Assembly (NCBI GenBank): GCA_021795795.1
Contig: JAJYPA010000122.1
Location: forward strand, 1-17,673
Origin: Pseudomonadota bacterium
GTDB taxonomy: Bacteria > Pseudomonadota > Gammaproteobacteria > Halothiobacillales > Halothiobacillaceae
DNA length: 17,673 bases
Direction of reading: 5' to 3'
The position numbers and the translations under genes were made by a program. A model generated the notes under the pieces. It had not been told where the DNA came from. It saw only the letters and a list, made by a program, of their open reading frames with translations, and did not search any database. Positions 13,494-17,673 of this stretch are shown here, piece after piece. The stretch's first letter is position 1; the number at the start of each line of letters is the position of its first letter.

Positions 13494-13795
13494 AGGGGGC
13501 TAATAACCTCAGAACAAAAGGCCTGGTAACTGCGACCAGCACACAGATCGGACCGCCCAGAACTTGCAGGATATAACATCGATTTTGCAATATTGCATTT
13601 ACCGTGCAATAACTTGCAATATGAATATTCGAGACCAATGGCACCACCAACGGGGCACTCTAGCCCAGGATTATCGAGGCTGCAGCGCGGAAGAGGCACT
13701 ACACCTATTTATTTCTGATTATCGGTATAATCAGAACAGCAAAAAGCACCGGGGGAGAAGCGCTCTCGACGGATGCCTTGCACCTTGTAAAACCG
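13494..13795. other. Non-coding region with TGCAAT repeats and a long dyad
   Basis: About 300 bases between the IHF promoter and mazF hold no convincing gene. Positions 13561-13622 carry several copies of (T)TGCAAT in both orientations, including the 12-bp palindrome TGCAATATTGCA (13586-13597), TGCAAT at 13605-13610, TTGCAATAT at 13614-13622, and AACTTGCA twice (13561, 13611). At 13713-13736 TTCTGATTAT and ATAATCAGAA form a perfect 10-bp inverted repeat around CGGT. Such spaced repeats could be iterons of an origin or operators; which one cannot be told. Confidence 0.4.
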
Positions 13796-14179
13796 CTACA
13801 TGTCCACGCAGATTTCGAGGATCTGGTTGAGAATATGGCACACCTGCCTGAACAGTGGATCCGAGAGGCTTCCCTGTGGGTGGTGTGCAGCCTTTCTAGT
13901 ACGCCAGTCAAAAGATTTTGGTTGATGGCAAAGTACATAACTGGTTTTGCCCGCTTTGCGTCCTGATGCCGCACCCACCGCCACGGCAAACGGATTGCCG
14001 GCGTTATATTCGGCCGTGGTCATGGGCAGACCGATCACCAGCGAGGTTCGGTCATTGAACGCTTTCGGAGACAACACCAGGAATGGGTGACGGTCCCTCA
14101 TTTCCCTTCCGGCATAAGGACTGCAGTCGATCCACAGGATTTCCTGCCGGTCCGGCACCCAACCCACTGGCGTCACCAC
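13796..14179 (-). CDS. mazF: MazF/PemK-family toxin (endoribonuclease)
   Basis: The protein has about 127 residues: ILWIDCSPYAGREMRDRHPFLVLSPKAFN, then GLPMTTAEYNAGNPFAVAV and VLCHQPKSFDWRTRKA. This is the conserved MazF/PemK order with the RxxPxLVLS core and the late KSxDWRxRxA block. The toxin cleaves mRNA at short sequences when the antitoxin decays. The start is one of two successive GTG codons, at 14179 or 14176; the latter overlaps the mazE stop as GTGA. Neither has a good ribosome-binding site, so translation depends on mazE, as is common for such pairs. It stabilises the element by post-segregational killing. Confidence 0.9.
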   Translation of the reverse strand: MVTPVGWVPDRQEILWIDCSPYAGREMRDRHPFLVLSPKAFNDRTSLVIGLPMTTAEYNAGNPFAVAVGAASGRKAGKTSYVLCHQPKSFDWRTRKAAHHPQGSLSDPLFRQVCHILNQILEICVDM

Positions 14180-14424
14180 ACTTCAGCGCCGACACGCTCA
14201 GCGGCCATGACCTCGCCCCCGTGCAAAGCGGGATCGAAGAGCGCAAGACGATCCGCCAGCGTCAAATCGGCGGTCGTACTGATAGGCTCAACGATAACGC
14301 GCCCGTGCTCGACCGAAAGCCTTACCTCCTGGTCTGCATGAAGTTTGGCTTTGTTGGCGATGGCGGCGGGCAATCTGACACCCAGGTTATTTCCCCATTT
14401 TTTAATGATAAGTCGCGTTTGCAT
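14173..14424 (-). CDS. mazE: MazE/PemI-family antitoxin (AbrB-type DNA-binding)
   Basis: The protein has 83 residues. IIKKWGNNLGVRLPAAIANKAKLHADQEVRLSVEHGRVIVEP is the swapped-hairpin AbrB fold typical of MazE, followed by a C-terminal toxin-binding tail (LTLADRLALFDPALHGGEV). The ATG has AAGGAG six bases upstream. Its end overlaps the mazF start. MazE binds MazF and, with it, represses the operon; the likely operator is the TATACT/AGTATA dyad at 14452-14465 over the -10 element. Confidence 0.92.
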   Translation of the reverse strand: MQTRLIIKKWGNNLGVRLPAAIANKAKLHADQEVRLSVEHGRVIVEPISTTADLTLADRLALFDPALHGGEVMAAERVGAEVW

Positions 14425-14451
14425 GAATTACTCCTTCCACTGGCGAATGTC

Positions 14452-14488
14452 TATACTAAAGTATAAACGCATAGCGCATGGTCAGCAA
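14452..14488 (-). promoter_or_regulatory. mazE-mazF promoter with overlapping operator dyad
   Basis: On the - strand TTGCTG (14488-14483) is followed after 17 bases by TATACT (14465-14460). This -10 is the first arm of an inverted repeat TATACT-TT-AGTATA (14465-14452), a layout suited to autorepression by MazE-MazF. The -35 overlaps the nadV stop codon. Confidence 0.65.
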
Positions 14489-15891
14489 TGCCGCCCCGCC
14501 CGCTCCCGAATCACCGCCAGAGAATCCCTCGCCAACAATTCTCCGTTGCGCCACACCACGCGCATGAGGTCGTCCCACTCGGTGCCGGCTTCGTTGATGC
14601 GCCAGGTTCTGATCTCTCCGGTGTTCCTGTTCCGGTAAGTGCTCAAAAGACCTTTTTTGCTGGCCTTGCCCGGGTCTGTAACCGGGGCCTTGTACACGTC
14701 ACGCCAGCCATCCGACATAAGAATGGCCGACGTCTTCATGGCCATCTTCTGGGTATCGCGGTTCACCTGCTGCAAGAGCGCGCCACCCATGCCGAAAGCA
14801 ATATTGTCTGCGGAAAACCCGTAGCCCTTGAGTTCCATCAGTATCCCGCGAATGCTCCGCTCGTTGATGCCGTCACCGTAGATGATCCTGGTATTGTTCA
14901 GCACGTCGAAGCCCTTGCCGTTCCGGACAGCACCGAACTTCGCCTTGAGCATTTTGGCGGTGGCAATCGCCATCTCCACGGGATTCCCAGAGTCCGGTCG
15001 CACGACGACAATCCCCTGGCTGGCGATGATTTCCTCTTTCAGTACGCCACCGAACAGGTTTTCCACGGCATTGAAAATATCGTAGCTGTCGGCCACGCAG
15101 GCGAAGATTTTGCCGGGTCCGCCAAACTGTCGCAGCATATTACGGTAGGCGTCCACTTCCCCTTCCTTGCCCCAAGCGGTAATCGTCGAGTGTTCCGACG
15201 CGGGAATCGAGTATCCGGCCATAGGCTCATCATAGTAGGCTCGTGCGTAACGAATGGCCGAGAGCGTGTCGGTACCCATGAAATTCACCAGGTGCGCCAT
15301 GCCGCCGATGCCGGCCGATTCCTCGCTGGACACGCCGCGCGCGCCGAAGTCGTGGAGTTTGAAAGGCAACTGACCTTCTGGATCGTCGCTGGTATCCTTC
15401 AGGTACTGCCGGATCACCTGTTTGATGGACCAGGACTGGGTAGCGACTGTGATCGGGTACCAGACGCGCAGGAGCATGGTTTCCATGTAGGCTTCGAGCC
15501 ATGCGGCTTCCGGATCGGTGGAGCGCACAGTGACCAGGGCATTGTGGTTTGGGATCAGTGACCCTTCCGGTACCGCGCGGATCTCCAGCGGCAACTGTCC
15601 GCCGTGCCGATCCACAATATGACGCCAACCCTCTTCGTTGAATGGTTCGCCATGCGCGGCCAGGAGTTCCTTCGCTTCTTCGATCATGGTGTAGGTTACC
15701 CGGATCGAGAGATAACGCGACAGAATGTACTGCAGGCCGAAAAACAGGGTTTTGTCATAGACTCCGCCCCGCGACTCGATGTACCCGAACAGGCTCCGCG
15801 CACCGGGCGGCAATTGCAGGTAGTGGCTCGGCTTGTAAGAGTCGGTATCTAGGATGGGATTGTAACTGATGGTGCTGTGTTGCTGTTCCAT
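14482..15891 (-). CDS. nadV: Nicotinamide phosphoribosyltransferase
   Basis: The enzyme makes nicotinamide mononucleotide from nicotinamide and PRPP. The protein has 469 residues from the ATG at 15891, which has AAGGAG seven bases upstream; the frame stays open further upstream but would then overlap nadM and has no family sequence there. Residues that align with the human enzyme are present: D17 and Y19 in DTDSYK, R185 in DFGARGVSS, D208 in GTDT, H234 in EHSTITAWGK, D268 in ADSYDIFN, and R298 and D300 in VVRPDSGNP. They are followed by YGDGI and the phosphate loop FGMGGALLQ. All key positions are intact, so the enzyme is probably active. It lies 121 nt after nadM on the same strand, and together they form a two-step nicotinamide-to-NAD+ route. 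A palindrome lies in the gap at 15982-16003. Confidence 0.94.
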   Translation of the reverse strand: MEQQHSTISYNPILDTDSYKPSHYLQLPPGARSLFGYIESRGGVYDKTLFFGLQYILSRYLSIRVTYTMIEEAKELLAAHGEPFNEEGWRHIVDRHGGQLPLEIRAVPEGSLIPNHNALVTVRSTDPEAAWLEAYMETMLLRVWYPITVATQSWSIKQVIRQYLKDTSDDPEGQLPFKLHDFGARGVSSEESAGIGGMAHLVNFMGTDTLSAIRYARAYYDEPMAGYSIPASEHSTITAWGKEGEVDAYRNMLRQFGGPGKIFACVADSYDIFNAVENLFGGVLKEEIIASQGIVVVRPDSGNPVEMAIATAKMLKAKFGAVRNGKGFDVLNNTRIIYGDGINERSIRGILMELKGYGFSADNIAFGMGGALLQQVNRDTQKMAMKTSAILMSDGWRDVYKAPVTDPGKASKKGLLSTYRNRNTGEIRTWRINEAGTEWDDLMRVVWRNGELLARDSLAVIRERAGRHC

Positions 15892-15981
15892 GGCAAAGCT
15901 CCTTTGCGCTATGTGAGTGACAATGGCGCCTGGTCTATCCAGCCGCCCGTGGTGCTGCATACAAATTTCATTTCCGCATGT

Positions 15982-16003
15982 CAGGATCAATTTTATCCCG
16001 GTG
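15982..16003. repeat. Second copy of the GGATCAA...ATCCCGGTG palindrome, between nadM and nadV
   Basis: CAGGATCAA (15982-15990) and TTATCCCG (15993-16000) form an imperfect inverted repeat that matches the perfect palindrome at 5542-5560 at 16 of 19 positions; the following GTG is also shared. It starts about 10 bases after the nadM stop and lies about 90 bases upstream of nadV. No T-run follows. Confidence 0.5.
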
Positions 16004-16012
16004 TGGTCAGCG

Positions 16013-17050
16013 TTATACGCCGCCCAGAAAACTCGTGCCGATATGCCAGTGGTCCTCGAACATCTGCCCGTCCAGGGCGTAGAAGTCGGACAGTGACACC
16101 CACCTGGCCCGCCTGGCGTCGTCGCCGCCCCTAACCGCCGGCAGTGGGCCGACCGGAAACTCGAAGTGGAATGCGTGGGTGATGGTGCGTCCGCGCTGGC
16201 TACGGTCGGGGTCGTCAAATACCCGGCTTCCGCGCAGGGATCCCTTGAGCACGGGTACGGGCAGCTTGAGCCGGGTTTCTTCTTTCAGTTCGCGGATAGC
16301 TGCATCGAGCAACCGTTCATCCTGGCCGAGAAAACCTCCTGGCAGTGCCAGCAAGCCCTCCCCCGGCATGGCGCGGCGCTCCACCAGCAGAATATGTCCG
16401 CTATGCACTACGACTGCGTCTACGGTAACGAACGTCGGTAGATAGGGGCAGGCCGCGTATTGGTTCCGGTAGTTCTGGATGAATTGGTATTCCCGCACCA
16501 ATGTCTTGAACTGTGGCAGGCGCTGGAACTCCCGCACGAAGTGCAGACAGGGTGCGGGCAAGGCGGATTCCAGAACTAGGTCAGTACCCGGCCCATTGGG
16601 AGACAGGATCAGATCACGCAATTCGGTGGCGGAACGCCCCTCGAAGTTGGGCACATCGATCTGTTCCCATTGTGGAAACGCCTTGAGGTAGTAGGAACTC
16701 TCATCCTTGGTGTGACCGATAATGCCGACGTGCTCCGCGCCCACTTCTCGGGCTGCCAGATCCACGGCATCCTGCACGCCACGCAGCCAGAGATCTTCCA
16801 GGTAGGGGTAGTCTTTGATCGGAGTGATCCGTAACCGATCACCAGCCTTCGGGAAAGTCGCCCGGATCATGACCTCCCGCTCGCGGGCGGTAAACGGATT
16901 TTTTGGGGAACGGACACGATTCGCGGAGCCCACCAGGACCAGAACGTGCTTGGCGCGCAGAAGAGCGGACTGCAGAACGGCGTAGTGCGAGTTGTGAAAA
17001 GGCTGAAAACGCCCAATGAAAACGAGTAAATCGTAAGTTGTTTCTGGCAT
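16013..17050 (-). CDS. nadM: Bifunctional NMN adenylyltransferase / Nudix hydrolase (NadM-Nudix)
   Basis: The protein has 345 residues. The N-terminal adenylyltransferase domain has GRFQPFHNSH (13-22; H19 and H22 form the nucleotidyl-transfer motif) and the late EGRSATELR loop; it joins NMN to ATP-derived AMP to give NAD+. The C-terminal domain has a complete Nudix box, GFLGQDE (from G239) through REL-x-EE (R253, E254, E257, E258). In related NadM-Nudix proteins (Synechocystis, Francisella) it is an ADP-ribose pyrophosphatase. The start ATG has AGGGG nine bases upstream. It precedes nadV, which supplies its substrate NMN. The same pair is known from vibriophage KVP40 and other large phages. 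The assignment is secure; the physiological role on this element is open. Confidence 0.94.
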   Translation of the reverse strand: MPETTYDLLVFIGRFQPFHNSHYAVLQSALLRAKHVLVLVGSANRVRSPKNPFTAREREVMIRATFPKAGDRLRITPIKDYPYLEDLWLRGVQDAVDLAAREVGAEHVGIIGHTKDESSYYLKAFPQWEQIDVPNFEGRSATELRDLILSPNGPGTDLVLESALPAPCLHFVREFQRLPQFKTLVREYQFIQNYRNQYAACPYLPTFVTVDAVVVHSGHILLVERRAMPGEGLLALPGGFLGQDERLLDAAIRELKEETRLKLPVPVLKGSLRGSRVFDDPDRSQRGRTITHAFHFEFPVGPLPAVRGGDDARRARWVSLSDFYALDGQMFEDHWHIGTSFLGGV

Positions 17051-17078
17051 CGAAGGAATCCCCTATCGAGTGTGGTTT

Positions 17079-17099
17079 GGTGCCGGTCTTTCCGGCACC
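17079..17099 (-). repeat. Strong hairpin in the nadM leader
   Basis: GGTGCCGG (17079-17086) and CCGGCACC (17092-17099) form a perfect 8-bp GC-rich stem with a 5-base loop. No T-run follows on the - strand. With the promoter at 17106-17134 it would be at the very 5' end of the nadM mRNA, where such stems protect against decay; an operator is also possible. Confidence 0.5.
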
Positions 17100-17105
17100 G
17101 GAGTC

Positions 17106-17134
17106 ATGTTAACAGAAACTTTTGCCCGCGCCAA
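17106..17134 (-). promoter_or_regulatory. Possible promoter of nadM-nadV
   Basis: On the - strand TTGGCG (17134-17129) is followed after 17 bases by TAACAT (17111-17106). The match is moderate but the spacing is ideal and the position, about 55 bases upstream of nadM, fits. The -35 lies just past the stop of the upstream membrane protein gene. Confidence 0.45.
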
Positions 17135-17146
17135 CAAATACGCCGG

Positions 17147-17673
17147 TCACAGAAAAGCCAGATACAGCATGACCAGCCAGGGCAGACCTCCAAACAACGG
17201 TAGAAAAAGGTTCCCCGTGAAAATCCAGCCACGATTTCTTTTCTTGCGAATGGAAGCGATGATCGTCGGCAGGAAATACAGCAAACCCGCAGAAACCAAA
17301 AGTATCCAGACTATGGGGTCATTCAGGTGGTGGTGCGTATGAACATACGAAATCGAAGCATCCACTTCTGGACGTACCCATGCTATGACGGTGGTAAGCC
17401 AGACATGCCAGTCTGCAAAGGCGCCTAATTTGCCGTAGACCACTGAACCCGTGTGCGTCATCGGCCCGTAGAAACCGGGTGCCATGCGGAAAACAAGGTA
17501 GAGAGCAAACAGAATGACGTACCAGGTGATGGCAATGACGCCGATCACCCGCATCATGGGCTTGCGATGATGGACCTTTGGCCGGTGCATGTTGGGTACG
17601 CCACGCTGACGGTAACGGGTGACCAACCAATTGATCATGGCCACAGGAATGGCCAATACGAAGATGAACAAGA
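17147..17673 (-). CDS. Membrane protein with superinfection-immunity-like C-terminus, N-terminus cut off by the window
   Basis: At least 175 residues are visible, and the frame is still open at the window edge. There are hydrophobic segments near the start (FIFVLAIPVAMINWLV), at about 43-62 (IGVIAITWYVILFALYLVF), and two at the C-terminus. The last 50 residues (WILLVSAGLLYFLPTIIASI, then RKKRNRGWIFTGNLFLPLFG) match the pattern of the superinfection immunity domain (Pfam PF14373): LYFLPTIIA, a basic KxNRG turn, then N-x-FL. In phage T4 the Imm protein of this kind blocks DNA entry of a second phage, but many bacterial members have no known role. A His-rich loop (YVHTHHHLND) precedes that domain. 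It is followed by nadM about 100 nt later on the same strand. Domain call by eye; function uncertain. Confidence 0.6.
   Translation of the reverse strand, partial: LFIFVLAIPVAMINWLVTRYRQRGVPNMHRPKVHHRKPMMRVIGVIAITWYVILFALYLVFRMAPGFYGPMTHTGSVVYGKLGAFADWHVWLTTVIAWVRPEVDASISYVHTHHHLNDPIVWILLVSAGLLYFLPTIIASIRKKRNRGWIFTGNLFLPLFGGLPWLVMLYLAFL

Noticed and set aside
13442..13699. Upstream part of a 104-codon - strand frame ending at the IHF-like gene
   Set aside because: It crosses the TGCAAT repeats and the promoter at 13465-13493. Only its last 18 codons, with their own ribosome-binding site, are kept as a leader ORF.
13621..13830. A + strand ORF starting MNIRDQWHHQRGTLAQ with a plausible middle (AEEALHLFISDYR)
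   Set aside because: It has no ribosome-binding site, runs through the long dyad at 13713-13736 and into the mazF gene on the other strand, and the later residues look random. A truncated gene remnant cannot be excluded.
14488..15561. A 357-codon open frame on the + strand
   Set aside because: It lies entirely opposite nadV, whose catalytic residues are all present in the - strand frame. Its product has no recognisable motif.
15892..16218. N-terminal extension of nadV by 109 codons
   Set aside because: It would overlap nadM by about 200 bases, the residues look like random translation, and the ATG at 15891 has AAGGAG at ideal spacing directly before family sequence.
1..17673. CRISPR arrays, tRNA or rRNA genes, insertion sequences
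   Set aside because: I saw no regularly spaced repeats, no cloverleaf or rRNA sequence, no DDE transposase and no paired terminal repeats.

Overview
The window looks like part of a plasmid or plasmid-like mobile element of a proteobacterium with moderately high GC. The reasons are a partition operon (ParA, ParB), a nearby candidate replication initiator, a tyrosine recombinase, one intact and one decayed toxin-antitoxin locus, a nucleoid protein of the IHF type and a type III restriction-modification pair, with no core chromosomal gene and no tRNA or rRNA. An Acidithiobacillus-like host would fit, but that is a guess. Both ends cut through genes.

Layout. Positions 1-3920 (+ strand) hold a type III methyltransferase (mod, 5' end missing) and its restriction subunit (res). 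Everything else is on the - strand. Reading from the low-coordinate end, these are: a macrodomain-like protein (3973-4350), an RlaP-type nucleotidyltransferase (4356-5171) and a His-rich membrane protein (5185-5433), which form one operon with a clear promoter at 5496-5524; a winged-helix candidate Rep (5591-7018); a small gene overlapping parB (7232-7486); parB (7479-8618); parA (8618-9787); a tyrosine recombinase (9993-11162); a 32-codon toxin remnant and its antitoxin (11159-11445); a J-domain protein (11741-12934); an IHF-alpha-like protein with an 18-codon leader ORF (13056-13441); mazF and mazE (13796-14424); nadV (14482-15891); nadM-Nudix (16013-17050); and a membrane protein with a superinfection-immunity-type C-terminus (17147 to the edge).

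How the parts may work together. The parA-parB-rep block is organised like a repABC replicon although the Rep is not recognisably RepC. Between parB and rep there is a + strand promoter (7094-7122) followed about 70 nt later by an intrinsic terminator (7189-7217), the expected form of an antisense RNA controlling rep. The rep coding sequence contains an AT-rich tract (5905-5984) that could be the origin. Two 18-bp palindromes of the form GTGTGCCRATYGGCACAC (6053-6070 and 7366-7383) next to parB are strong candidates for the centromere (parS).

The second theme is NAD+ and ADP-ribose metabolism. NadV plus NadM-Nudix make NAD+ from nicotinamide in two steps, the same gene pair some large phages carry, and the Nudix domain probably destroys ADP-ribose. 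About 9 kb away lies a macrodomain-like protein (possible ADP-ribose binder) with an RNA-repair-type nucleotidyltransferase. A near-identical imperfect palindrome is found near the promoter of that operon (5542-5563) and between nadM and nadV (15982-16003), which hints at shared control. With restriction-modification and a superinfection-immunity-like protein, the cargo looks like a defence or stress-survival island on a plasmid backbone; this reading is inference.
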